Source: Corynebacterium sp. p3-SID1056 (GTDB lineage: Bacteria > Actinomycetota > Actinomycetes > Mycobacteriales > Mycobacteriaceae). From it: a DNA stretch of 64,000 bases. Below are positions 43,900 to 52,056 of the stretch, piece by piece. Each line of letters begins with the position of its first letter. Within the stretch, counting starts at the first letter, position 1. The stretch is from assembly GCF_025152525.1 (NCBI RefSeq), contig NZ_JALXXL010000005.1:1-64000 (forward strand), written 5' to 3'. A model generated the notes under the pieces. It did no database searches. It had not been told where the DNA came from and saw only the letters and a program-made list of their open reading frames with translations. The translations under genes were made by a program, and so were the position numbers.

Positions 43900-46011
43900 C
43901 TATGCGGGGTGAATCTCGGAGTCCGCGTGCTCCATGATGAAGCCTGCGTCCAGCACGCCAACCAGGTTGGCCACCTGCTCCTCCTTGTTGCGGCCGAGGC
44001 CGGAGGGGGTGATCGTGTTGGTCAGCGAGATGCCGTCAAGCGCGTCGTTGTAGTCGAGCTTGCCAACCGAGAGCATGGACGCCACCATACCGTGGTTATC
44101 GGCACCGTTCTCCGGGTTTGCGCCCGGTGCGAACGGGGTACCGGCCTGGTGCCCGGAGGGGAAGGAGCCGGTGGCCTTGCCGTAGACAACGTTGGAGGTG
44201 ATGGTGAGCACCGACTGGGTCGGGATCGCATCGCGGTACATCGGGATCGACTTGATTTTCTGCATCACGGTGTGCACCACGGTCGCGGCGATGTCGTCGG
44301 CGCGGTCGTCGTCGTTGCCGTAGAACGGGAACTCACCTTCGGTGATGTAGTCGACCACCAGGCCGCTCTCGTCGCGGACCGGGGTGACCTTGCCGTACTT
44401 GATCGCGGACAGGGAGTCGGCCACGATCGACAGGCCAGCGATGCCGCAGCCCATGGTGCGCACGATTTCAGAGTCGTGCAGGGCCATCTCGATGGACTCG
44501 TAGGCGTACTTGTCGTGGCAGTAGTGGATGATGTTCAGGGCCTCGACGTAGGTGCCGACGACCCAGTCAAGCATCTCCTCGTACTTTGCCCAGACCTCGT
44601 CGAAGTCCAGCGGGCCGTCGCCGGTGATCGGGGTGTGTCCCTCGGTGACCTGCTTGCCGGTGACCTCGTCACGGCCGCCGTTGATGGCGTAGAGCAGGGC
44701 CTTCGCAGCGTTCACGCGGGCGCCGAAGAACTGCATCTGCTTGCCAACGGGCATCGGGGACACGCAGCAGGCAATCGCGGCGTCGTCGCCCCACTGGTCG
44801 CGGATCTGCTTGTCAGACTCGTACTGGATCGAGGAAGTCTCGATAGAGATCGCGGCGCAGAATTCCTTGTAGCCGTCGGGCAGTGCCGGGTCCCAGAAGA
44901 TGGTGATGTTCGGCTCCGGAGCCGGGCCCAGGTTGCGCAGCGTCTGCAGCAGACGGAATGCGGTCTTGGTGACCTGGTGGCGGCCATCGGTGGAGAAGCC
45001 AGCATCGGACCAGGTTGCCCAGTACGGGTCGCCGGAGAAGATCTGGTCGTAGTCCTCGGTGCGCAGGAAGCGGACGATGCGCAGCTTGATCACGAGGGCG
45101 TCGATGATCTCCTGTGCCTCTTCCTCGGTGAGCGTGCCGTTTGCCAGGTCGCGCTCGAAGTAGATGTCGAAGAAGGGGGAGAGGCGGCCAATCGACATGG
45201 CAGCACCGTCCTGGCTCTTGACAGAGGCCAGGTAGCCGAAGTAGGTCCACTGTACAGCCTCGTGTGCGTTGGTGGCCGGGCCGGAGATATCGAAGCCGTA
45301 GTCGGCAGCCATCGCCTTCAGCTTCTTGAGCGCCTTGATCTGCTCGGCATGCTCCTCGCGGTAGCGTGCCCAGTGCTCGGAGAAACCCTTCTCCAGGGAG
45401 GCGTCCTTGGCGGCCACTTTTTCCTCGATGAGCTTGTCCACACCGTAGAGTGCAACGCGGCGGTAGTCGCCGATGATGCGGCCGCGGCCGTATGCGTCAG
45501 GCAGGCCGGTCACGATGTGGGAAGAACGAGCCGCGCGGATGCGGGGGGTGTAGATATCGAAGACGGCGTCGTTGTGGGTCTTGCGGTACCGGGTGAAGAC
45601 CTTCTTCACGTCTTCGTTGACTTCCTTGCCGGCCTCCTTGATGGCCTGCTCGACCATGCGCCAGCCGCCGTTCGGCATCATGGCGCGCTTGGTCGGCACG
45701 TCGGTCTGCAGGCCGACAATGACGTTGTCGTCTTCGCAGATATAGCCGGCGGGGAAGGCGTCGATGTCAGCCGGGGTTTCGGTGTCGACGTCGTAGACGC
45801 GGCGCTCGCGCTCAACAGCGAGGTAGTTCTTGTCCAGCGTGTCCCAGACGCGCAGCGTCTTTTCCGTCGGGCCGGCGAGGAACGAAGCGTCGCCGTCGTA
45901 GGGGGTGTAGTTGCGCTGGACGAAGTCGCGGACGTCGACCTGCTCGGTCCACGGGCCTTCCTTGAAGCCATCCCATGCGTTGGTCTGCGATGCAGCGGTA
46001 GTAGCAGTCAC
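43900..46011 (-). CDS. pflB: Formate C-acetyltransferase, large chain without the glycyl-radical end
   Basis: 703 residues against about 760 for E. coli PFL. The catalytic pair Cys415-Cys416 lies in [40 protein letters not shown] and [20 protein letters not shown] are typical of PFL. The chain stops at [22 protein letters not shown] with TAG at 43900-43902, just where other PFLs continue into the radical domain. The GTG at 46011 follows AAAGGAT at a slightly long distance. The enzyme splits pyruvate and CoA to formate and acetyl-CoA in anaerobic growth. Confidence 0.95.
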   Translation of the reverse strand: MTATTAASQTNAWDGFKEGPWTEQVDVRDFVQRNYTPYDGDASFLAGPTEKTLRVWDTLDKNYLAVERERRVYDVDTETPADIDAFPAGYICEDDNVIVGLQTDVPTKRAMMPNGGWRMVEQAIKEAGKEVNEDVKKVFTRYRKTHNDAVFDIYTPRIRAARSSHIVTGLPDAYGRGRIIGDYRRVALYGVDKLIEEKVAAKDASLEKGFSEHWARYREEHAEQIKALKKLKAMAADYGFDISGPATNAHEAVQWTYFGYLASVKSQDGAAMSIGRLSPFFDIYFERDLANGTLTEEEAQEIIDALVIKLRIVRFLRTEDYDQIFSGDPYWATWSDAGFSTDGRHQVTKTAFRLLQTLRNLGPAPEPNITIFWDPALPDGYKEFCAAISIETSSIQYESDKQIRDQWGDDAAIACCVSPMPVGKQMQFFGARVNAAKALLYAINGGRDEVTGKQVTEGHTPITGDGPLDFDEVWAKYEEMLDWVVGTYVEALNIIHYCHDKYAYESIEMALHDSEIVRTMGCGIAGLSIVADSLSAIKYGKVTPVRDESGLVVDYITEGEFPFYGNDDDRADDIAATVVHTVMQKIKSIPMYRDAIPTQSVLTITSNVVYGKATGSFPSGHQAGTPFAPGANPENGADNHGMVASMLSVGKLDYNDALDGISLTNTITPSGLGRNKEEQVANLVGVLDAGFIMEHADSEIHPA

Positions 46012-46229
46012 GTTGAAAATCTATCCTTTACATCTCGAGGATCTTCGATGATGGTCGCGCTAACTCTCTCCCAGGTTCCCGTTCAACATCCGCCACTGAA
46101 GCGTGCAACTTCAGCCGATGATTTGAAGCGCGCCATCGTTAGCACCATCATAAGGTAAGACCATTGCGGATTGCATCTCCGGCACGGTGTGATGTCGCGC
46201 ACTGGGCGACATTTGCCCCCAAACGTCGC
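46012..46229 (-). promoter_or_regulatory. Upstream region of the pfl operon
   Basis: The region holds two direct copies of TGAAGCG(T/C)GC, at 46097-46106 and 46124-46133. The first is part of an imperfect palindrome TGAAGCGTGCAACTTCA (46097-46113). No FNR-type or GlxR-type site was recognised. The role as an operator is inference. Confidence 0.3.
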
Positions 46230-46256
46230 AAAAGGCCCGGTCAAAACGACCGGGCC
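46230..46256 (-). terminator. Terminator of ndh
   Basis: A 9-bp perfect stem (GGCCCGGTC 46234-46242 with GACCGGGCC 46248-46256) is followed on the reverse strand by TTTT. It lies about 50 nt after the ndh stop codon and separates ndh from pflB. Confidence 0.85.
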
Positions 46257-46303
46257 AAACAACGCGCCTCCCCGAGGGGGAGTAACGCGGGGGTAGTACG
46301 GGG

Positions 46304-47698
46304 TTAGTTTTCGCCGTTGGTGTCGCGGACTTCCTCGAGTCCGTCGTCGCCAGCCTTCTCGCGCAGCTTGTTCAAAGAGTTGCGTCCGTGCAGCTGCTGC
46401 AGGGTAGTGGCGAGGTTGTAGCGCTTCGGAGTTAGCGCGTTGAGCGTCCAGGTGTACAGGGAGACAAGCCGGTTTCGGCCGCCGACCAGGAAGGATACGT
46501 GCACAGCCAGCCACATGAGCCAGCCGAGGAAGCCGGTGACTTCGACCTTGCCCATCTTGACCACGGCGTTGAAACGGGACACGATCGCCATCGAGCCCTT
46601 GTCGAAGTATGCAAAGGCATCGCGGTCTGCTTGCGCGACGCCATGTTCGACCTGCTCCTTAATAATGCGGCCGACGTACTCGCCGGACTGGATCGCCACC
46701 TGGGCGACGCCCGGCAGGCGATCGCGGCTCATCATGTCGCCGACGATAAAGACATTGTCGGTAGCGCCCACGGTGAGGTCCTCGTTGACCGGGACCTTGC
46801 CATTGCGTTCGGCTTCGACGCCGACCTGCTCGGCAATCTGCTTGCCCAGCGGGGAGGCCTGGACGCCGGCAGACCAAATCTTGGTGGCTGCGCGCAGCGT
46901 CGTTTCCTTGTCGGTCTTGGTGTCCTTGTACGTCACGGAATTGGCGTCGACGTCCGAGACCAGGGCGTTGAGCACCACGGTCACGCCCTTGCGCTCAAGC
47001 TCGCGCTGGGCGCGCTTGCCCAGTCGCTTGCCGAATGGCGGAAGGACCTGGGGCATGCCGTCGATAAGCACGACCTTGGCTTGCGAGGGCACGAAGTTCT
47101 TGAACTGCCCCTTGAACGAGCGGTGGGCCATCTCGGCGACCTGGCCAGCGAGCTCCACGCCGGTCGGGCCTGCGCCGACGATGACGAAGGTGAGCAGCTC
47201 CTCGCGCTCCTGCTCGGTCGTCGCGAGCTCGGCGCGCTCGAATGCGCTGAGCAGGCGGGCGCGGATCTCGAGCGCGTTGTCGACCGTCTTCAGTCCCGGA
47301 GCGAATTCGGCGAAGTGGTCGTTGCCAAAGTAGGACTGGCCAGCGCCAGCGGCAACGACGAGTGAATCGTACTCGTACGTGCGGGTAAATGCGCCCTCGT
47401 TCGCGGTCACGGTCTGACCTTCGACGTTGACGTCGGTGACGTTTGCGCGGACAACGGTGACGTTGTCCTGGTCTGCCAGGATCTGGCGCACCGAGGTAGC
47501 GATCTCGCCACTCGAAAGCAGACCCGTGGCCACCTGGTACAGCAGGGGCGCAAACAGGTGGTAGTTCGTGCGGTTGATCAGCGTGACGTCGACATCTGCG
47601 TCGGCGAGCTCACGAGCTGCGAACAGTCCACCAAAACCGGCACCGATAATAACTACGTGGTGGCGGTTGCCTGCGGGGCGAAACGGCGTTTCTGCCAT
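46304..47698 (-). CDS. ndh: Type II NADH dehydrogenase
   Basis: 464 residues. The FAD motif is VVIIGAGFGGLFAARELADA (about 15-34), followed by NYHLFAPLLYQVATG, the second nucleotide-binding motif FVIVGAGPTGVELAGQVAEM, ATKIWSAGVQASPLGK, and NVFIVGDMMSRDRLPGVAQV with the second FAD contact. A C-terminal membrane-binding part includes GWLMWLAVHVSFLVGGRNRL. It passes electrons from NADH to menaquinone without pumping protons and is the main NADH dehydrogenase in corynebacteria, which lack complex I. It neighbours the CFA-synthase homologue as in C. glutamicum. Confidence 0.95.
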   Translation of the reverse strand: MAETPFRPAGNRHHVVIIGAGFGGLFAARELADADVDVTLINRTNYHLFAPLLYQVATGLLSSGEIATSVRQILADQDNVTVVRANVTDVNVEGQTVTANEGAFTRTYEYDSLVVAAGAGQSYFGNDHFAEFAPGLKTVDNALEIRARLLSAFERAELATTEQEREELLTFVIVGAGPTGVELAGQVAEMAHRSFKGQFKNFVPSQAKVVLIDGMPQVLPPFGKRLGKRAQRELERKGVTVVLNALVSDVDANSVTYKDTKTDKETTLRAATKIWSAGVQASPLGKQIAEQVGVEAERNGKVPVNEDLTVGATDNVFIVGDMMSRDRLPGVAQVAIQSGEYVGRIIKEQVEHGVAQADRDAFAYFDKGSMAIVSRFNAVVKMGKVEVTGFLGWLMWLAVHVSFLVGGRNRLVSLYTWTLNALTPKRYNLATTLQQLHGRNSLNKLREKAGDDGLEEVRDTNGEN

Positions 47699-47835
47699 AA
47701 GTACCTACTCCTTGCACACAAAGTACACAATGCTGGGGAAATTTTTACCATGCATATCCTACGCTTTTCGCCCCAAACCACCAGTGAGGGGTCCCGTCGT
47801 GGCACCGACCGCGAGCAAATCTGACGACTAGCATT

Positions 47836-49173
47836 GTGCGGGTGGCTAACTCTCAGCGATTTCCGGAGCACCTGGCGCCTATCGACGCGGCAACGTGGCC
47901 AGCCGTGGCCAGCGCGCCCACTGGCCGGTTCCTTGCTTTCAGGGCAGGGCGCGCCGAAGCGCATTTCGCCGCGACGTGCGCGAAGGCGAAGCTGCACCTC
48001 GAACCCCACGATGGCGAAGGCCCGGACCTGAGTATTGATTACGTGGAAGTCTTCGACCGGATCGCCGTCAGTGGCTGGGTTGGGCTCGCGGAGAGCTATA
48101 TGGCAGGAGAGTGGCACACCCCAGATTCTGACCGTCTGGTTCGCGTCCTGCGCGGGCTGATCCAGGCAGGGTATACGCCACCGACGTTGCGTGTGGCGCC
48201 GCCGCAGCACGGCAATGCCGGCCAGATTCCGCCATCACTCGTCCAGCATTATGCGGGGGATGGCGTGAGCCCTTTCCAGGGGCACTTCGCTACGGGGGTG
48301 CCAACGCGTGAGCGCGTGCGTATCAAGTCGTGGGTGCCTCGCGCGGGCCGGGGCGGGGAGCCCGCGACGCACTTCGTGGATCGAACGGAGTTCGGGGCCC
48401 CGCTTGACGACGCCACGACGCGGGCAGATCTCGCCGACGCGCAGGCACGTTCGGTGGATATGGTCGTCGACGAGGCCGGCGTGCGTGAGCGCTGGCGGAT
48501 TCTCGAGTACCCAGCTGCGGGGCCTGCAGTCACGCTAGCGACCGCGGCACGCAACGCGGAGACAGAATGCGTGACGGTGGACGAGGCGACCGCGGCGGCG
48601 TTGCGTGAGCAGCTCACGTTCGCTGGGGCGCACGGGCACGTTCGCGCGGCGAATCCAAACGTGAAGCCGCTTGGACGCGATTTCGATGCGGCCGTCTCTT
48701 TCGAGTATCTCGAGACATTGTCGTCGCCGGACAAGGCGGAGTACCTGACACGGTTATGTAAGGCGGTCGCGCCCGGCGGCCGGATCGTGGTGCAGACGAT
48801 CCTCGGCACTGAAAAGATGACGCAAAAGGGCGCGGGCGCGAGCGCGTCTGCGGCGCTGACCTCGCTGCGCGCGTATGTGTGGCCGGGGCTGAGTTACGCA
48901 ACGCCAGAGGAACTGGCGAAGCTCGTGGATCGGAAGACGCCGTTGCGCATGATTGGTTCTTCGCACGCGCCAGACCATCTGGCACGTTCCTTGGCGCTGC
49001 AGCGGGCGACGTTTGAGACGCATCTGCGCGACGCTGCGGCCGATGGCTTCGACCCGGTGTTCCGGAGGCTCTGGGTGTGGCAGCTGGCGCTGCGCCAGGC
49101 GCTCGCGGAGCTTGGGCTCATTGATCTCGCGCACGTGACACTCACGGCGCGGCACCGTCGTGGACGACGGTAG
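47836..49173 (+). CDS. ufaA: Cyclopropane-fatty-acyl-phospholipid synthase homologue with decayed SAM motif
   Basis: 445 residues (GTG 47836; a GTG at 47842 is also possible). The N-terminal domain (GWVGLAESYMAGEWHTPDSD, about 80-99) and later FDAAVSFEYLETLSSPDKAE followed by YLTRLCKAVAPGGRIVVQTI match the CFA-synthase layout. But where motif I should read like LEIGCGWGG, this protein has RILEYPAAGPAVTLATAARN (221-240), and the usual YD.GNDFF segment reads QHYAGDGVSPFQGHF. SAM binding is doubtful. The place next to ndh matches ufaA of C. glutamicum, so it is orthologous by synteny. Confidence 0.75.
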   Translation: MRVANSQRFPEHLAPIDAATWPAVASAPTGRFLAFRAGRAEAHFAATCAKAKLHLEPHDGEGPDLSIDYVEVFDRIAVSGWVGLAESYMAGEWHTPDSDRLVRVLRGLIQAGYTPPTLRVAPPQHGNAGQIPPSLVQHYAGDGVSPFQGHFATGVPTRERVRIKSWVPRAGRGGEPATHFVDRTEFGAPLDDATTRADLADAQARSVDMVVDEAGVRERWRILEYPAAGPAVTLATAARNAETECVTVDEATAAALREQLTFAGAHGHVRAANPNVKPLGRDFDAAVSFEYLETLSSPDKAEYLTRLCKAVAPGGRIVVQTILGTEKMTQKGAGASASAALTSLRAYVWPGLSYATPEELAKLVDRKTPLRMIGSSHAPDHLARSLALQRATFETHLRDAAADGFDPVFRRLWVWQLALRQALAELGLIDLAHVTLTARHRRGRR

Positions 49174-49221
49174 GGGTGGTGAGTGTGGCGTCGGGAAGCG
49201 ATGGCGCACGCGTGAGTTGAC

Positions 49222-49235
49222 ATAATGTACATTAT
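49222..49235. repeat. 14-bp palindrome
   Basis: ATAATGTACATTAT, a perfect AT-rich palindrome in the gap between two convergent genes. It looks like an operator or a weak hairpin. Confidence 0.5.
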
Positions 49236-49251
49236 CGGACATATGTGGTGA

Positions 49252-49277
49252 TATATTGCGTCACGTGACGCAATATA
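49252..49277. terminator. 26-bp perfect palindrome, possible shared terminator
   Basis: A perfect 26-bp palindrome with the core TTGCGTCACGTGACGCAA, ending 3 nt before the YceI-protein stop codon. It lies between convergent genes, so a bidirectional terminator is likely, but it lacks a loop and a clear T tract. Confidence 0.45.
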
Positions 49278-49280
49278 GGC

Positions 49281-50015
49281 CTAGTCCTTGGTTAGGTGCA
49301 GGCGGACGTTGACTTCGCCCTCCTCGTTGATTGTGGCCGCGACGAACTCTGGCGATTCGACGCCGTAGTTCAGGCGGTTGATCGGCACATCGCCAGCGAC
49401 GTACAGCGAGGATCCGGAGCGCGCCGCGATGAACACGTGCGTGACCGGATTGGTTTCGCCATGGATGGTCATCTCGCCGGTGAGCTCGACTGTGCCGACC
49501 GAGCCGTCCCCCGGAAGCTGCGAGACGTCGGCAGGCTCGGTCACGCGGAAGGTTGCCTCCGGGTACGTGTCGGTGTGCAGGAGTTTGCGCCGCACATTGG
49601 CATCTCGGACGTCGCTATCGCTCGTGAGGTTGCTCAGGTCTACGGTGATCTCGCCGGCCGTCAGCGTGCCTGCCTCGATGGTGACGTTGCCGGTCACGCC
49701 CTCTGTTGACGCAGAGGTAACCTTCCGCTGGCCCGGGAGCACCTCGGAGAACGTAAAACCGGCCGAGGTGCTATTTGCCCCCGGGCGTTTCGTTACAGAC
49801 CACTCGCCATCGACGCCAGTCTCCGCGGCCTTCAGGCGCGACTCGTCGATGCCCTCGGTCTTGACCCCGTTGCTAAACAAACCACTGAGAGCCAGCGGTA
49901 CCAACGCAATTGCGAGAAGGATGACCAGGACAACGGAGACAACAACGATGAGGATCGTCCGCTTGCGCTTTGCCGCTGCAACGTCCTCGGGTGTGGGCAG
50001 ATTCCTAGATTGCAT
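49281..50015 (-). CDS. Membrane-anchored YceI-family protein
   Basis: 244 residues. A short basic cytosolic start is followed by one membrane helix (RTILIVVVSVVLVILLAIAL, about 19-38) and an outer YceI domain: GEWSVTKRPGANSTSAGFTF, GEITVDLSNLTSDSDVRDAN, VRRKLLHTDTYPEATFRVTE, and GEMTIHGETNPVTHVFIAAR. YceI lipocalin-like barrels bind polyisoprenoids or other amphiphiles. Anchoring by a helix rather than secretion is usual in actinobacterial members. It starts 5 nt after the zinc-finger gene and likely shares its transcript. Confidence 0.88.
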   Translation of the reverse strand: MQSRNLPTPEDVAAAKRKRTILIVVVSVVLVILLAIALVPLALSGLFSNGVKTEGIDESRLKAAETGVDGEWSVTKRPGANSTSAGFTFSEVLPGQRKVTSASTEGVTGNVTIEAGTLTAGEITVDLSNLTSDSDVRDANVRRKLLHTDTYPEATFRVTEPADVSQLPGDGSVGTVELTGEMTIHGETNPVTHVFIAARSGSSLYVAGDVPINRLNYGVESPEFVAATINEEGEVNVRLHLTKD

Positions 50016-50020
50016 GCTTG

Positions 50021-50407
50021 CTACCTTAACCTCTCGATGTGTTGAGCCAAGCTCACCATTTCGTCACAAAGGTGACGTAATTCCTCTGGCGTCGCGCCCT
50101 CGGCCGCAGCTGTGCGGACGTCTTCTGCCGCGCACCGCAACTGGTACAGTTGATCGCGCAGGTCAGACACCTTTTCTGGGCTGAGGATCACCGCATTGTC
50201 CGGTATCTTCGTCCCCGTCACGGCATTTCGCTGCTCGTATGCGCGCTGCTTGCACGACGGGCTGCAGAATTTCCGACGCCGACCTCTCCCCTTTTGCTCC
50301 GGCAACGGGCCGCCGCACCAGGCACACACGGGAGGGGTGCGATCTCTCCGGGCAACGTGGGGCGATTGTTCGGGCACCGATGCTGCTACGTCGTCAATGC
50401 TTGCCAC
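50021..50407 (-). CDS. Small zinc-finger protein
   Basis: 128 residues. CAWCGGPLPEQKGRGRRRKF followed by CSPSCKQRAYEQR forms a CxxC...CxxxC zinc site in a basic, likely nucleic-acid-binding stretch. The rest is helical with a coiled-coil-like end (VSDLRDQLYQLRCAAEDVRT, LRHLCDEMVSLAQHIERLR). The function is unknown. It is divergent from rbpA, with 200 bp between the starts, and forms a pair with the YceI gene. Confidence 0.7.
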   Translation of the reverse strand: MASIDDVAASVPEQSPHVARRDRTPPVCAWCGGPLPEQKGRGRRRKFCSPSCKQRAYEQRNAVTGTKIPDNAVILSPEKVSDLRDQLYQLRCAAEDVRTAAAEGATPEELRHLCDEMVSLAQHIERLR

Positions 50408-50478
50408 ACGGTAAGCCTAGTACATCGGGCCAACCCCACCCCACCTCTCCTGTGCTGACTACCGCTAAAGGTGGCTCC

Positions 50479-50510
50479 GGGAACAAAAGCCGACGCGGAG
50501 TCGTTATACT
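50479..50510 (+). promoter_or_regulatory. SigH-type promoter of rbpA with overlapping -10 box
   Basis: GGGAAC (50479-50484), a 17-nt spacer and CGTT (50502-50505) match the GGAA(T/C)-N16-19-GTT pattern of SigH/SigR promoters. TATACT at 50505-50510 could also serve the housekeeping sigma factor. rbpA is a known SigR target in Streptomyces. Confidence 0.55.
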
Positions 50511-50607
50511 AAGGCGTTGACTTTGCAACGTCACCGGGCGCGCGCAAGTACGGCGAGTCCGGGTGCATAAGTGCCGCACCGCACGAAATTGAAGGGATGG
50601 ATATAGC

Positions 50608-50979
50608 ATGGCTGATCGCGTGCTCCGAGGAAGCCGCATGGGTGCCGTAAGCTACGAGACCGATCGGGACCACGACCTGGCCCCGCGCCAGATGGCAAAG
50701 TACCGGACCCCGGACGGGACGGTGTACGAGGTTCCCTTCGCAGACGATGCGGAAATCCCCGAAGAATGGATGTGCAAGAACGGCCAGCTGGGCACCCTCA
50801 TGGAGGGCGAAGGTGTGGAATCTAAGCCGACGAAGCCGCCGCGCACCCACTGGGATATGCTGCGCGAACGCCGCAGCCTCGAGGAACTCGACGTGCTCCT
50901 GGAGGAGCGTCTCGAGCACCTACGCAAGCGCCGCCGCGCCGCAGCCCGCCTGGCCAAGGAGCAGCAGGAAAACAAGTAG
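50608..50979 (+). CDS. rbpA: RNA polymerase-binding protein RbpA
   Basis: 123 residues. RVLRGSRMGAVSYETDRDHD, LAPRQMAKYRTPDGTVYEVP and MCKNGQLGTLMEGEGVESKP are family signatures. The C-terminal part (HWDMLRERRSLEELDVLLEE) is the sigma-interaction domain that binds the group 1/2 sigma factor, linked by a basic stretch. RbpA stabilises the open complex in actinobacteria. The ATG follows GAAGGGATGG. A 5' leader of about 95 nt is expected from the promoter above. Confidence 0.96.
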   Translation: MADRVLRGSRMGAVSYETDRDHDLAPRQMAKYRTPDGTVYEVPFADDAEIPEEWMCKNGQLGTLMEGEGVESKPTKPPRTHWDMLRERRSLEELDVLLEERLEHLRKRRRAAARLAKEQQENK

Positions 50980-50990
50980 GCCACACACGC

Positions 50991-51031
50991 TTCAAGGCCC
51001 GGACCGCAGGCATTGCGGGCCGGGCCTTGAA
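50991..51031. terminator. Bidirectional terminator between rbpA and dpm
   Basis: A perfect 12-bp outer stem (TTCAAGGCCCGG 50991-51002 with CCGGGCCTTGAA 51020-51031) encloses a smaller inner CCGCA/TGCGG stem. It lies between the two convergent stop codons. T tracts are short on both sides. Confidence 0.75.
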
Positions 51032-51041
51032 CTATGAGGCA

Positions 51042-52028
51042 CTAGCGGCGCTTGTTGCGCAGCTCGTAACGCGCAAGGTTGACGCCCTCGCGCACCATGT
51101 CCTCTGCCTGCGAGAATGCGGCAGACAGCTGCTTTGGCAACTTCGGCAACGAGGTGTTGCTCAGCTCGTATTTGCCCAGCTTGAAGCCTTCGGAGAGCAT
51201 GTTGACTGCGTTTTCTGGTGCGCCGTCAAGCTTGGCACCCAGTCGTGAGAGCTTCGAGTTACTGAATTCATATTGAGTAATCTTGCCCAGCTCCTTCGCC
51301 ATCTCGGTGATCTGCGAGCCGCGCTTGTCCACGCCCCACTTCGTCACCTCGACCAACGAAGCACCGGCGAAGCTAGCATCCAGCTTCGACTCGCCCAGCG
51401 TGCGGTCCTCGAAGGTAATGGGTACCTCGCGGACGTCGAAGCCGGCCTCGATGACCTTGTGCGCCAAATCCACCTGGAAGATGTAGCCCTTATTCGATAG
51501 CGCATCCAGGTCAATAGCCTCGAGCACTTCCCGACGAAAGGCGCGGTACCCGGCAGTCATATCGGCGATATCGCAGCCCAAAGCCACCGAAATATACTGG
51601 TTGCCCAGCTTGGAGAGCAGGTAGCGATTCTTTGGCCAGTTCTTTACCTCGCCGCCTTCGACATAGCGAGACCCGATGACCAGATCCGCACCGTCGGCAA
51701 TCGCCCCGAGCAAACGGCCCAGCTCTTCGGGCGCGTGCGAGCCGTCCGCATCCATCTGGCACAGCACCTCGTAGTCCTTTTCGAGGCCCCAACGGAACCC
51801 AGCGCGGTACGCCGCGAGCAGGCCTTCCTTCCCCGCGCGGTGCAGTACGTTGATCTCGGGGTGCAAAGCGGCGAGCTCGTCGGCCTTCTCACCGGTGCCG
51901 TCCGGCGAATTGTCGTCCACGATCAGCAGGTCAACAGCCGGGTTCGCCTCGAGCACGCGACCCGTGATCAGCGGAAGGTTCTCCAGCTCGTTATAGGTGG
52001 GGATGATGACCAACGTTGAGTTCGCCAT
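51042..52028 (-). CDS. dpm: Polyprenol-phosphate-mannose synthase with a repeat tail
   Basis: 328 residues. GT2 domain (1-237): LVIIPTYNELENLPL, LLIVDDNSPDGTG, DxD-type CQMDADGSHAPEEL (D93, D95), IGSRYVEGGEVKNWPKNRYL and GYIFQVDLAHKVIEAGFDVR. It transfers mannose from GDP-mannose to polyprenyl phosphate, the donor for PIM/LM/LAM and protein mannosylation. Unlike C. glutamicum Ppm1 (about 270 residues) it has a 91-residue tail holding 2.6 copies of a 34-residue repeat, with YE(F/L)(S/R)N at 253, 287 and 321. It is last in the fxsA-lnt-dpm unit. In mycobacteria lnt and dpm are fused in one gene. Confidence 0.92.
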   Translation of the reverse strand: MANSTLVIIPTYNELENLPLITGRVLEANPAVDLLIVDDNSPDGTGEKADELAALHPEINVLHRAGKEGLLAAYRAGFRWGLEKDYEVLCQMDADGSHAPEELGRLLGAIADGADLVIGSRYVEGGEVKNWPKNRYLLSKLGNQYISVALGCDIADMTAGYRAFRREVLEAIDLDALSNKGYIFQVDLAHKVIEAGFDVREVPITFEDRTLGESKLDASFAGASLVEVTKWGVDKRGSQITEMAKELGKITQYEFSNSKLSRLGAKLDGAPENAVNMLSEGFKLGKYELSNTSLPKLPKQLSAAFSQAEDMVREGVNLARYELRNKRR

Positions 52029-52056
52029 AAACGGTTACTCCTTGAATGAACGGTTG

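Noticed and set aside
43786..46158. 790-codon open frame antisense to pflB
   Set aside because: It is a shadow of a highly biased gene. The protein has no recognisable domain and covers pflB, which has clear catalytic motifs.
49252..49277. parS-like site (shares TCACGTGA)
   Set aside because: The flanks are TTGCG/CGCAA instead of the TGTT/AACA needed for ParB binding, and a single off-pattern site between convergent genes is not convincing.
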